Positions 21,591-34,186 of a stretch of 64,000 nt of DNA are shown here, piece after piece (within the stretch, counting starts at the first letter, position 1; every line of letters begins with the position of its first letter). The position numbers and the translations under genes are program-made. The DNA lies in contig AP025041.1 of the NCBI GenBank assembly GCA_036186865.1, positions 2,564,939 through 2,628,938 on the forward strand, in the 5' to 3' direction. The notes beneath the pieces were generated by a model, which searched no databases, was not told where the DNA came from, and worked only from the letters and a program-made list of their open reading frames with translations. Source of the stretch: Eustoma russellianum (taxonomy: Eukaryota; Streptophyta; Magnoliopsida; Gentianales; Gentianaceae).

Positions 21591-24402
21591 ATGTATGCAT
21601 CATCACTGTTGCTGCCTTCTTCAATTCCTCTCGAGAAGAAGCCCGCTTTAGGGAATTCGGAAGCTTTTCGGTGTTCCAGTTATTCGGGTTTCAAGAATGG
21701 GATCAGTAGGGCTTTTAGACTTCAAAAGCTGGAGAAATCTAGGGTTTTCATGAGCGTAGCTGTTGGATCTCAGGCTACTGTTTCTGATGCTTTGTTTGAT
21801 GACTATAAGCCCACAAACGCCTTCTTCTTTCCTGGACAGGTCTGATTTCTATTCCCGATCATTTGTCTCATTTAATTCAATTTCCATGGTCAATTATCAA
21901 GCTTTTTTTTTTGCTCCTTTTTGTCAATTGAGCTTGAAAATTCTTGTTTTGTAACGATTTAGTTGCCAATGAGCTTGCCTCAGTTATCCGAAAGATGGTG
22001 AAATTTAGATTATTGTTCAAGATTGTTCCTGCTGAAAATACTTTTAGACACCTAGTTAATGTGCATTTTCATTCTGAGTGGTTCACACTTTTGGAGTTTT
22101 TCTTTTTCTTCCTTTCTTTCTTTCATTTGACTAAAAACATTTGGAGTTTTAACTTTTAAGTAATGCCGCTTAAAGTTTGCAATTAATAATGGCGCTTGAG
22201 GAAATTTGTTCTGCATTTGTCAATACATATGACTGACTTTATTATATAGCAATGTGTGATATGATACTATTGCCTTATTACTAACACGGACTATTGGTTG
22301 TCTAGGGTGCTCAAGCTGTTGGGATGGGTGCAGAGGCTCAAAAGGTGCCTGCTGCTGCTGATCTATACAGCAAGGCAAACGATGTATTAGGGTAATAAAG
22401 AAAATTCCTTTCTGGTTTGTCTAGATGACTTGAAATCTGAAGTATGTGTGTTATATTCTGCATTTATTATGAATCTTATTTCTTCCCTGAAGGTTTGACC
22501 TTTTGGAAATTTGCCTAAATGGACCAAAAGACAAGCTAAATTCCACCGTCCTGAGCCAGGTACCTTTTATCTGTATCTTCAATTTTTTTCAAAATGCCTA
22601 TAATCTACTTGTAGTTCTGAGGATGGAGATACAATACTACTTGGCACAAGCAGTTGTCTGGTGTAATTTTTTTTTTAAAGAAAAGGACTTGCTGGAGTCT
22701 TGGATTTAATGGAAACAACTGCTCTCTGAATAACGTAATATGCAATCCAACTTTTTAAGCAATTTAAATGAAGTTAACTGCAACCTCTATGCATGTCACC
22801 TGCTAGCCTTTTTTAAACAAAATAATTATAAAATGGGTTCATGTATATTACCATAACACTTATCAATTGACAAATAATCTAACAACCATAGATAGTCTGC
22901 TATAGATAAATAAGACCTGACAAGAAGCACTTCATTGTTTGCGGTTTCAAAGTATTTTGACTAGATTCTAATTTTCCATATGTGCAGCCAGCTATCTATG
23001 TCACAAGCTTAGCTGCAGTTGAGGTGCTCCGAGCTCGTGAAGGAGGGCAGCAAATAATTGACTCTGTAGATGTGACCGGTGGACTGAGTTTGGGAGAGTA
23101 CACTGCTCTTGCATTTGCTGGGGCTTTTAGGTTTGCTGCTTGCCTTAAAAGTGATTATTTGCTTTGTTTCTGATACCTCGTGGATGGCACACGATTTCCA
23201 TTTGGCATTATTACCTCTACCTTATCGACCTTTTTATTTTACATGCTAGGTGAAACAAATATGCAACTAGGTGTGACTCTATTCCCAAAGTACTTGTTTT
23301 AACCCTGTGTGTTTCTTATCATTCAGCTTCGAAGATGGGCTCAAGCTGGTCAAGCTAAGGGGTGAAGCCATGCAGGTAATACTTTAATAAACTACTGTTA
23401 GCTTAGAAAATTGTGGCTGAGCAAGTAGGCGAACCTATTTTTGCTGCTTCCTCCAGGATGCAGCAGATGCGGCAAAGAGTGCCATGGTCAGTATCATAGG
23501 ACTCGACTCAGAAAAGGTGCAGCAGCTCTGCGATGCAGCCAATGACGAAGTTGATGAGGCCAATAAAGTCCAAATTGCAAATTTCTTATGCCCTGTAAAA
23601 TACCGTCCTTTGTTTTTATTGGCCTCTTCGTTCTGTCTGATTAACGATCTAGAATGTTAGCCTGCCATTCATCCATTACAAATTCATATGAACAGGGAAA
23701 CTATGCAGTCTCTGGAGGTGTTAAAGGTGTGGAAGCTGTTGAAGCCAAGGCCAAATCCTTCAAAGCTCGAATGACGGTATTATCTTTCTCCTAAATTCCG
23801 GCTTCCCAGTATCCAAAACTATTTTGGAATGATAAAGCTTCATATTTACCATCCTAGGTGCGTCTAGCTGTTGCCGGTGCCTTCCACACTAATTTCATGG
23901 AACCAGCTGTCTCCCGATTAGAAGCTGCTTTAGCTGCAACTGAAATCAGAACTCCAAGAATACCGGTCATATCTAATGTAGATGCACAACCTCATGCAGA
24001 TCCAGACACGATCAAAAGAATATTAGCACGTCAGGTATGTACCGTTACCAGTTCCTCATGTTGATGGAGCAACTGATTAACCTGGAAACGAATGTTATTA
24101 ATTTGATTGTTTTGTCTAATAAACAACTCAGGTGACTTCTCCTGTTCAATGGGAGACGACAGTGAAAACTCTCCTGAGCAAAGGACTTCAAAAAAGTTAC
24201 GAATTAGGGCCCGGAAAGGTAATAACAAATGAAAAATAGTAGCGTCTCATAATAGCATACGCAACAATGATCAAAATCAGTCGTTCATTTATTTTCTGGT
24301 TTTCTGAAGCTCGTCGAATTCCTGTGAGTTTTGTATCAGGTCATTGCTGGCATAGTGAAGAGAATGGACAAAAGTGCTGCTATTGAAAACATAGGGGCTT
24401 AG
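21591..24402 (+). CDS. MCAT: malonyl-CoA:ACP transacylase, chloroplastic, ten exons
   Basis: This transfers malonyl from CoA to acyl carrier protein, supplying extender units to plastid type II fatty-acid synthase. Exons: 21591-21839, 22306-22391, 22493-22559, 22988-23130, 23327-23375, 23457-23594, 23696-23776, 23858-24034, 24132-24218 and 24340-24402. All phases match, giving 379 residues. A Ser/Thr-rich N-terminus of about 60 residues is a plausible transit peptide. Then come FFFPGQGAQAVGMG, the active-site block GGLSLGEYTALAFAGAF (Ser near 168) and AVAGAFHTNFMEPA (His near 281). Bacterial FabD has GHSLGEY; I recall Leu in place of that His as usual in plants. An in-frame ATG at 21495 would add 32 residues; 21591 is preferred from the MxASSL-type start. 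Confidence 0.96.
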
Positions 24403-25372
24403 CGTCCATGCTCGGCCTGGATGAAATGAAATGCGTCAAGCTAACACCATTATCGGTCTTGCTAGCCTCGCATTTTCAGTTTATTGGAAGAGTTCAATTT
24501 TGGAAAGGCAGTAGTAGTTCATTGTTGCGACTCATCTTTGATGTAAACTTATGCTCCCCAAATAGCTTCTTGTATTTATAGGCTGCCAAATATCCAAACG
24601 AATTTGCGTTCGGTAAGAAGTAGCCTGCTTGGAATTCGGATCCCAAAAACGTTGGTTTAGGTTCTTTTAGGTCTAATTTGTTCTAATTTGATGCTAGTGA
24701 TTTCCGAACATGTGCGTCTGAAAACTTAGTCCCAGTATGTAGCACTTATGACCTCCGTTCACTAAGGGTCCTGGGAAAAAAATCAAGTGTTAAAAACCAT
24801 AGGCCTAACATTTATGCGTTACAAAAAGCATGAGAAAAGTGGGAAGAAGTAAATAAGCTTACTGAGTGATAGTTACTTCAGTGTGTTTCTGTACAACGCC
24901 CACCTTCATTAGCAATAACGCAGTTGATGTAAAACCCCTCATGAAAGCTGTATTCTATTGCTATTAGTCTATAATTACAGCAACAAAAGTACGAGCCACT
25001 AGATTAGCATAGAGGGAGTAACTGGAGATTGCAAATATTGCAAGGTTCAATAGTATCCTACAGACAGACTGATGATTGAACTATCAAAATTCCGTGATTT
25101 ATTTTACGACTTAATAAACTGAAGAATGCTACAACTCAAATTATTGCGTGGAGGGAATGATCCGCCAATTTCTACTCAACAAATTATACAACACAAAATT
25201 CAGGTCTCCTCGCGCTTGTCAACTGAATCTGTTCTAGTAATCTAATCCAATCAGAGAACTCAGCTCCTTCAAGTTGCCTCAGTTGCTTTCGTGTCGTAGT
25301 CTTTAGCCTCTGCAAGTACAATAGAGGGGGAAAAAGGCTCCAGTCACCACACCACGTGTGTTTCAGGTGACA
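24403..25372. other. convergent intergenic region, MCAT and mitoferrin 3' ends
   Basis: MCAT (+) and the mitoferrin gene (-) converge here. No gene, repeat or RNA is recognised. Both 3' untranslated regions should be inside. Confidence 0.5.
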
Positions 25373-27869
25373 CTACTGTTTCCCTTGCTGAGATTCACAT
25401 CTTGAGAAAAAGGTTTTTGCAGCTTCATATGTAGACCAGCAAATGGCAGCAGCAGGGGCATGGAACAGCATCCTAGGCATCCATCCCCTCATCAGACCAC
25501 TATATCCATCTTTCTTTATTATTGTTGTAATAACATCTCTCATGGAACCAGATGAAAATCTGTCACATCCACAGACACCCTACAGAAAGCATAATCGATT
25601 TCATAAAGGTCTCACTTGAGCAAAAGAAAAGCAAATGTCACCAGAATGAGTAAAAAAAATGCATGTAACAAGGCAAGAAGTCACTTGCGACTCCCCACAA
25701 TATACCCGAATGTTGGAGACCAGTCCCTCAGAAATGATATTAAGTAATGAAGACATGACCATCATAAAGCCAAACCTTAAGCTCTATGGGCTCAAGCCAT
25801 AAGCCGTTGCAAAGTTCTATACAGAGCACATCTTTCAAAACCTATAATAATATTTTCTACTACGATGCCAGCACTTTAACAATCACAGTCCCAAAAAGGC
25901 TGGTGACGTATGCAGCTATAGTGTTCTACCTAGCACGTATTCTTTTCTGTCCTCTCTGAAGCAGTCTTTACATTCTTCCTAATAAGAGCTATTTCATTGT
26001 TTCGATCTAGCACTAGAAACTGCACTGCAAACAAGATCTCAAGCACAATAGCAATTAATAGCCCCAGTACTCAACTCACACGAATTTATATTGATAACTA
26101 GGCTTTACCAAAAGACATTGATATCCTACTTCAGCCAACATCAGATCTCAGTTTCGTTGAGCCACACATCTACTTCAACGAAAAAGAACCACAAAACCAA
26201 CAAAGTGCACCCAGAAGATAAATTTAAACGCAATGAAAACTAACAGCTGGTGTGTTTCAGACTCGTATCTTAATTGTATAACCCTCTTCCAAATACATGG
26301 ATATGCCACTTGACAACCTCTGAGCATTTCAGAAACTAAACTCCAGTTCCTTACTCAAGATGATAGATCAAAGGACTGACCACATTGAAATATATAAACC
26401 TAAGCATGAACCCATAAAATCAATGAACATTTCAACTAGGTGTCATGTCCCAAATTCAAACAGTGCCTCTACTTGACCATGATGAAAAGCTGAAAGCTAG
26501 TTCAGGGAGAAAACTAAGCGAATTTGTAACATTCCTGGCACAGATCAAGGCAAGGTGTTGCAAGTAGTGTTGGGACATGTCCAGAAACGAAAGGTATGGG
26601 GCATCATGATCAAGTGTTACGATTAGTGTTGGCCTTCACATACTGAAACTGATAGGACTTGAACGTTACATCCCACCAGCATCCCAAGATGATTTGAATT
26701 AGTGAAACAGTTCAGAAGCTCAATCACATAGCGTTGGTGACATAAACTACCCATGCTCTGGTTTTATGGTATATCATGAGTTTCAACTATGACCAAATTT
26801 ACCAAAAGAGAACAATAACTCGTTTACAAAAAACATACATGACGATCTGAAGTTACTCCACCAAAAGTTGCCCTCCAAAAGGGTCATATTAGCACACAAT
26901 TGGTTTAGCAAAAATGACAAATTTAGAGCTGCATAAGCCACAAAGCTCATATACATATAATGAACAAGAGTCTTACTTATAGAAATATACTAGTTAATCA
27001 GTTCAAAGGCAAAGCAAGCACATGGAAAATATAAAATTGAACTCGAGCATGTTCCAAGACATATCTTAAACCAGTACCTGACATTGAAGCTGTGTCTTAA
27101 CTACGTCAAAAGGAGTCGTGACAAACGCTGCCAATGCCCCCGCCACAGCTCCGGCAGTAGCATGAACCACCAAGCGTTCATCGCTTGCACTCTCAGGTGA
27201 GACCTCCATTAATCCTTTCTTTGCTGCCTCGTAGGTAGCAAAATGCACTGCTGTATATGGCGCATTCATAATCACTGTAGTCTTATACGAGGCATAAAAT
27301 GCTCCAATTCCCTCCTCGCTCACCACCCTCTTCACACAATCCCACACTCCCTTATATGGACTTTTGCCCAATTGCAACCTCTGCTTAACCATATCCATCG
27401 GCGTGAAGACAGCATCACTTGCCACCGTGGCAACCATCCCAGAAGCCGCATGGGCCAGGTGATTATTAGGATTTCCAGCTGAAAGTGATTTCTTGCAAAT
27501 TTCATATACAGAGAAGTATACCGCATGGGCAGGGCCAGCTCCAAGACCCATGGCGGCTATCCCACGGTAAAACCCAGCCGGGCCTTCGGATTTTAGGATG
27601 GACCGAACGGCATACCGAAGACTGGCGGCTTTTAGAGGGCAAGAACCCAAAGCTTGCATTTGGGTCTTCACGGTGTCGACAGGGAACATGGCCATGTGCT
27701 CCACTAGCCCGGCGATCGACCCGGAAATCATATACTGCCAAAAGTGAAGCCCGTCGTGCGCCGGATAAGCCACGGAGAGTTCCGGGCTGTAATCTGTCGG
27801 GTTCGGAAGAGATAAAAGATCAGGCTTTGGGAATTTCGGAGAGGCGTCAGTTGTAGTAGTGGTGGCCAT
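25373..27869 (-). CDS. mitoferrin, mitochondrial iron carrier, two exons
   Basis: This is a mitochondrial carrier family member of the inner membrane, mitoferrin type, importing iron for heme and Fe-S synthesis. Minus-strand exons are 27869-27078 and 25579-25373 (phase 0), giving 332 residues, the usual carrier length. Three repeats carry the Px[DE]xx[KR] signature: MFPVDTVKTQMQ, FTPMDMVKQRLQ and TTPFDVVKTQLQ. Mitoferrin-type blocks include AHDGLHFWQYMISGSIAG, MGLGAGPAHAVYFSVYE and, in exon 2, GVCGCDRF and RGWMPRMLFHAPAAAICWS. The second exon was located by continuing the third repeat across the intron of about 1.5 kb. From memory it corresponds to Arabidopsis At2g30160/At1g07030. The start is the only ATG before the conserved region. 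Confidence 0.95.
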
Positions 27870-28207
27870 AACGGATTCACGTCACCTTGTACGGGTCGGA
27901 GTTTTTGAGAACCTGAAAACTGGTCCGGTCGCCGTCGGGTTGGGTTTGAACAATTGGCCAAATAGGTTACAGTACCTGCCATACAACAGAAAAAGCTTCA
28001 AATTAGAGGTGCTGGAAGGAGTACAGTGGAGAGAATCATGGAAGCGGTGGCCAAAAGGATGATTAGTTTTGGAATTGGAGGAGCGTAAGAGGGATTCGTG
28101 GAATTTAGGACAAAGTCTTTTGGGGATGATGAGACAAAGAAAGCTAGGGTTACCTTATTTGAAAAGAATTGTCAATGTCTCTTTGCAAACAATCCAGACA
28201 AAGTAAA

Positions 28208-28271
<64 letters not shown>

Positions 28272-29586
28272 CATTTGTATAAAACATGTTTTTCAAATAT
28301 TGTGATACTATATAGCGATGAGAATAATTTTCATTAAGCCAGTAATTTTATTGAGAAACTACATGTGTATTTTGATAGTTTTGTATTATCTAATATATAT
28401 TTTTTTCCTTGTTAAAAAATAACTATTTAGACTAGTTACTTTTAAACTAATTTAAAATTTTGGTACTAAACAAATTAGCGGTGAAAATATTTTCCCTTGA
28501 ACCAGTACTTTTGTTGAGATCACGAATTGACTACTAGTCTATTTTGATTGTTTTTTATCATCTAATTCAATACAAGAAGTGTTTCTTATCTAATAAAATA
28601 GGATAGTTACGGAGAAATGCTACATTAGCGGAAAATAGATTACCCAAACTTATTAAATTCGAACAAAACTCATTTACCTTTTTCTTTTCCTAAAAAAAAA
28701 AAGTCATTTACCTTTAAAAAAAAAAAGATTCTCGCGAGGTAGAAGTATCGTAGGATGAACCTTCGGTAAGAATCATTGACATGTGCATTTTATCGAAAAG
28801 TCTAATAACTAATGATTTTCAACGGTATTAAACATCTAGTAACAAGATTCAAGAAAGATAAAAGCTACCCGGCATCCATATCATAGTCCGACAAGTATCA
28901 ATATAGTAATTTCATAACTAATATTGCAGTCGAGTACTTGTAGAGTCTAAATCTTGTTTTAAGTTTCAGCATATGCTGAGACGAGTTTAAATTTTAAATC
29001 ATTGTATCTCTTAACCAGTGAACGCTTAAGTATCTGATTTACATCATCCATATACTTTAAGATCCGAAAATGGGGCCCTTTTAGGCCCGTGGACCTCAAC
29101 CTTATGTGCCAAGGAAAAAACTACCTCGTCTTTCAAGATCTTCAACCAACTGTAGAGATCTCATAGCATTAAAGCAAACATCTTTGTCAGGTCAAATAGA
29201 TGACTGTAGGAGATTGATCCTTTGCTTCGTTCACCAGAAGCCAGCTTCTAAGTTAAACCTGCTTGGTTTCTTTGAAAGGGTAGCTTCACGTTGTGTCTTC
29301 TATTTATAAATTGCGTTGTACTAAATCCAGATAATTTTTGAACGAAGTTTCTGAGTACACTTGTACGACAAATCTCATATCTATAAATACCAGAGTTCAA
29401 AGGCAGAGCTTACAGAATGTGGCCAAATGAAAAGTAGAGAAGTGCAGTGACATAGTGTCATCCTTGACCTTATGTAAAAATGGAGTTTGATTGGTCATTA
29501 CACATTGGTCACGATACACAAAGTCTGCCAATTCAGGGATCTATTCGAAAGAATCCTAATATTGAATTTTAAAGAGATATTGCAGC
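27870..29586. other. intergenic region, mitoferrin promoter side
   Basis: This lies upstream of mitoferrin and downstream of the UGT gene, both on the minus strand. It holds a (TA)n microsatellite at 28211-28269. The open frame at 29106-29309 has no recognisable motif and is not called. Confidence 0.4.
28211..28269. repeat. (TA)n microsatellite
   Basis: An uninterrupted TA dinucleotide run of nearly 60 bases. Confidence 0.97.
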
Positions 29587-32500
29587 TCAAGAATAGTGAC
29601 TAGTGATGTCCTCCATGAACGATTCCACATCATTGCTAGAAGATCCCCCTTTCTCTACGGCCTTTCGACAAGTTTCCTGCCATTGCTTGGCTCTTCGCCT
29701 CACTTCTTTGCCCTCATCACTTTCCAAGTCCATACATCTCTGCAGAAGCTTCGCAATCTCTTCTCTACTTATCAAGCTATCATCATCCCTCTTCACTTTC
29801 CAACCAATTTTCCAATCTTCCACTATTTGCTTACTATTGGTCACCTGATCCCAAAAAATGGAGAAACTTAACACTGGAAGGCCAGCAAATATGCTTTCTT
29901 TCGTCGAATTCCATCCACAATGGGACCAAAATCCACCTACAGATGCATGACATAACACTCTCAATTGGTCACACCAAGGTACAACAATGCCTTTGTTTTC
30001 ACCCTGTTTCAAATTCCGTATCGCTTCATCGCGTGTTACCCAAAAGAATCGAACACCACTATCAAATACCCCAGCCACAATTTCATCCAATTGAACGCTA
30101 GGGACTGAAAGGAAACTGCCTTGTGATATGTATAGCACAGAGCTTGCTGGCTGAGCGTCTAACCATCTGAAGTATTCGGGCTCAGGTATATTTTGGTCAG
30201 GAATCAGGGGGCAATCATTAGGCTTGATCTTCCAGTAAGGAATTGCAGGACCAATTGAATAGATTGGGATGGAATATATCTGTCTCATATGGTCTATCAC
30301 GGGGGCTTCAAGTTCATAAGTAGAAGTGAACAAGAGATACTGTGATTTGGACACCAAAGAAAAGCATTCCAAGGTTGTAGACAACAACTCTTGACCTTTT
30401 CCATTGATTCCGGTTGGCAGATCTACCAAGCGCATTGGAGCTACACCAGGAATGTAATTTACTAGCTCTTCTCCTTTTTCTGTGGAATAATTCTTTTACT
30501 GTTATGAGATAAGTAAGCAAAGCAACAAGCTTCATATTACTCTGCTGATCAAAGTTTATTTCCTTATGGTTTCTGTTTTTGTCGAGGAAATATGGACACA
30601 GCCAGTGGCGGATCTAGAATTTCTAGGGAGGGTATGCACAATTAAAAAGAAAAATGAATGAAAAAAATGAATCTTATGAAATATTTTGCCTAAAAACAAA
30701 TCCATTATAATAATTAATTAAGAGATAAAACCTGTCAGGTATGTATTATGCAACAAAATTGTTCCCAATTTAATTAGAGGATGAAAAGATCATCTTGTAC
30801 TATGCTCAATTCAACAGGTCTGACAACATAACTCCTAGATTGAGTTGTCTAAAGGTTGCAGCACGCGACCCCCTAGCCACATGAGAGGGGGTTCAAGGCT
30901 GGCCACCGAAATGATTTTTTTTTTTTTTTTGTTGTTTATATAAAATTGCAACTAAGACTGCGTTTCTAATTAAAATAAAAGTCTACTTATGCATAATTGT
31001 CGAGATCATCAAAACTAATGATTTGATCATCGGAACTCTACTACCAAAAAAAATATTTTTGAAACTATAACCTAGATCTTGATTATGAGGAAGTAAATGT
31101 ATATCGGGATCTCGATATTCAAAAGACTTGAATACTAGAACTCTACCAATGTAAAAGATTATTGAAAATATAACTATAATTCCAGTTGTAAAAAAATAAT
31201 GACACTTCCTGAGAATCTAGTATTACAATTTTGCCACCGAAATGTTGGTAAATCGTCACAAATATCCCAGAGTTTTGAGTGACTTATATTAAGAAGTGTT
31301 AAACATACGCGAGGCTTGTATTCACCATTTGAAATGAAAAACAAATTGAATAAGCTAATTATCATTAGCACTAAACTAATAATATCAATACAGTAGGATA
31401 GCCACTGGGTAAATTGAAAAGAGATTTTCTTTCATTTTAGGTTTTTTCATTCAACATATTGTTTCATTATCTATTTCAACATATAGTGTATAATTACTCA
31501 AAGTAAATTTTTTTTCCCCAATTTGAAGGTATGATGTATACCCTCATTCTTGAGTACATCCGCCCCTGCACAGAGCTGAAGAAAAATTGAACCTCATTCT
31601 TAAGTATATCCGCCTTGTACATAGCTGAAGAAAAATTGAACCGTGGAATTGTTGTCATGAATGTAGCAAGCACGAGTCCAGTCTTATTATTCTATTTCTT
31701 ACTTATTAATGTGTCATCAAAGATGTGTAATAGGTTCGGACTATAAACTACATCTTGGATTTTTGTTATTGTTTTTTCTTTTTCTGCACATTCGCACAGT
31801 CTTTTGGCACCTGTCCATTCAGGTGGCGTTTGTTTCGTACTTAGTTATCGGAATCAAAATCCGAATGGGTATGAAAGGGTATGAGTTTGGAATATATGAG
31901 TTTAGACGTAAAAGTGATAGTTGTTAGGTATTGAGATGGGAATGGGTATGATTGACATTGGTTGTGTTTGGAACGTATTATAATTGAAATAAGTTCCAAA
32001 GTTAGGTGGCCGGAAAAGGTGGGTACCGAGAACGCCCTTTTATATATACACACATATTCTCTATATTACGTAGCTCTATAGTGACTATATTTCATTTCAT
32101 GATTAATATACACACATATATATACACACACATACACATATTTACGTTTTCTATATCACGTAGCTCTATAGCGACTTTAGTTCATTGCATGATTAATCAC
32201 ATGATAATTTTACTACAGGTTTCGGACAAACCTGTTAATTCAACCTCTTTTTCTCATACGTTCTACTATTCAGGGGAAAAAAACGTTAGTTGAACAAAGT
32301 AACAAAAATGGACTATTTGTAAAACTCGACCACTTCAAATTAAATAGCATACTACGATCGATTTACAATAACTATCACGTTTAATGTTTTACAATATCAA
32401 TGTTGTTCACTTTTCATATCAAATTTGTAAAATCTAATGAGTTAAATGAACCTAATCAAAAATATGATTTAAGTCAAAAGTCATATATCATAATCATCAA

Positions 32501-33908
32501 TCACAAAATTATAACTAAAAACTCTGGACCAAACACAAACTATTTCCTCCTTTGTTCTCCGTTGAGAATTGACTGAATAGAAACTAAAGATGAATATTCT
32601 CAATATTAGCTCTAAAATTACTTTATCCTATCCACTTTATTTACCTCAGCTATTAATCCTGGGGTCGGAACAAGGAAATCTTTATGGTTGGGGATGCATG
32701 AATTATTATTTTTCTTTATAAATCACTCGATCCTATATGTTAAAAGTTGCACATCTACATGCATCTATCATATAGATTGCGTATTTAATACTCCTTATTC
32801 GTTGTTTTCCCCACTACAACCAATGATGGAAATTGGAAAGAGACTCCCAACAGCCCAATCCCCACTATTCTTTTTTCTCCAACCCCTTCCCTTCCCGGGT
32901 ACCCATGTTATAACACAACAGTTCAGTTTTTATTCGGATTGGAATTTGTTTTAATAAGTTAAAAGTTCGATTCCATTGACATTGGTGTTCCTCTACTGAT
33001 AGACCGAAAGCCTGTGGGTCAGTGCGTAATATCTCACACAATCTAGTAGACCGATGAGTTCTTTATTCACATCCTCTACACATACTTTTTTGGGATAGGA
33101 CGGTGGGACTCTCAAGCTGAGTACCTTTTGCTCCAAAATATTGCACAAAGCATATTTTAAGAAATAACATTTGATACTAAATGTTAAAGTATTTTAACAA
33201 ATCATTTCTAAATCAGTAATAACATTATTTAAGATTAAAAAGCAACGAAATTATGTTAGAATATTTTTGAAATTTTAATTTTAAACGATATTATTTATTT
33301 AATTACATGTAACAATATTTTTGAAACAAATGTATTAAATGTATTATGTATTACTAGTGATCTAAAAAAAACGCAAGCCAAGAAATATTGGAAAGGCGGA
33401 AAAACGCACCAGCCAAAGTGACACCAAAGTGACCGTGTTGAACGATAAGATCAAAATGACGGAGAATCGAGAAGACAGTCGCCGACTGAGTCCAAAACGA
33501 CGCCACCGGAATATTTCGCCGGTTACCCATCTCCACCACCCACTTCATAAACGTATCAGATATTATAACGCACGGCTTAGGCAGCTGAATCCTATCCAAC
33601 AGCTCCTCCACCGGTTCTTCCATCTTAGTAAGAGCAGCTCTAACAAACCCCGCCCAGTCTTTGGCCCGCCCTATTTCCGACGGTACAACTTGAGGAATTG
33701 CCGTCAGACGGAGGTTAGTGGGCAAAATTTCGGAGCTGAGGAAGCCGTGCCATTCTTCAGTTACGATGAAGGTGACGACGATGTTGGCCGGTCGGCCTAT
33801 GGCTATGAGTTTGCAAAAGTTCAGCAAGGGATTGATGTGACCCCTGCCGGGGTAAGGCATAGCCACGACGTGAAAGATGTTTGAGGGGTCTAGCCCTTTG
33901 GCAGCCAT
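29587..33908 (-). CDS. UDP-glycosyltransferase, UGT87A-type, two exons
   Basis: This is a family 1 UDP-sugar-dependent glycosyltransferase, cytosolic, acting on small molecules. Minus-strand exons are 33908-33410 and 30479-29587 (phase 1), giving 463 residues, normal for UGT87. The N-terminal block VVAMPYPGRGHINPLLNFCK contains the catalytic His. VTFIVTEEWHGF and VPSEIGRAKDW follow the UGT87 pattern, and the second exon resumes at ELVNYIPGVAPMRLVDLP. The PSPG sugar-donor box runs from WCDQLRVLCH through GGFWSHCGWNSTKE to FSIFWDQ. The donor G/GTGCGT and acceptor CCACAG are clean. The intron is 2.9 kb and contains a hAT element (30603-31568). The acceptor substrate is unknown. From memory the Arabidopsis counterparts At2g30140/At2g30150 sit next to mitoferrin At2g30160, as here. 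Confidence 0.94.
30603..31568. mobile_element. non-autonomous hAT element in UGT intron
   Basis: The element is about 966 bp. It begins CAGTGGCGGATCTAG and ends TACATCCGCCCCTG (reverse complement CAGGGGCGGATGTA), giving hAT terminal inverted repeats of the same class as the 497-1504 element. Flanks are GACACAGC (30595-30602) and CACAGAGC (31569-31576), similar but not identical, so the 8-bp duplication has probably changed by a small indel. No transposase segment is seen inside. It lies wholly in the UGT intron and leaves both splice sites intact. Confidence 0.75.
31543..31641. repeat. tandem duplication of the hAT right end plus flank
   Basis: Two units of about 50 bp (31543-31592 and 31593-31641) each begin CTCATTCTT and end GCTGAAGAAAAATTGAA. 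The first contains the terminus CATCCGCCCCTG. The second has a mutated copy, TATCCGCCTTGT. The hAT end has thus been duplicated with its flanking host DNA. Confidence 0.85.
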
Positions 33909-34127
33909 TGTTATTAGAGTAATTAAGCAGAAAGCTGGATATGTCTTCGATCGTTAGGTGAAGTACAAGAATCTTATTGGAAGGGATGCATTATTGCACG
34001 AGATAGAATTTTGTCGGCCCCAAGCAAATCATTCACAGTAGCCACTTTTAATTTGAGAAAATTTTGTTTCACTTTCAGAAATATTATATATATACATACA
34101 CACGTATATATACATATATTGCTTTAT

Positions 34128-34186
<59 letters not shown>

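Noticed and set aside
30840..30920. Possible tRNA-like segment in the intronic hAT element (GGGGGTTCAAGG)
   Set aside because: A B-box-like string is present, but no matching A-box, stems or flanking duplication could be found.
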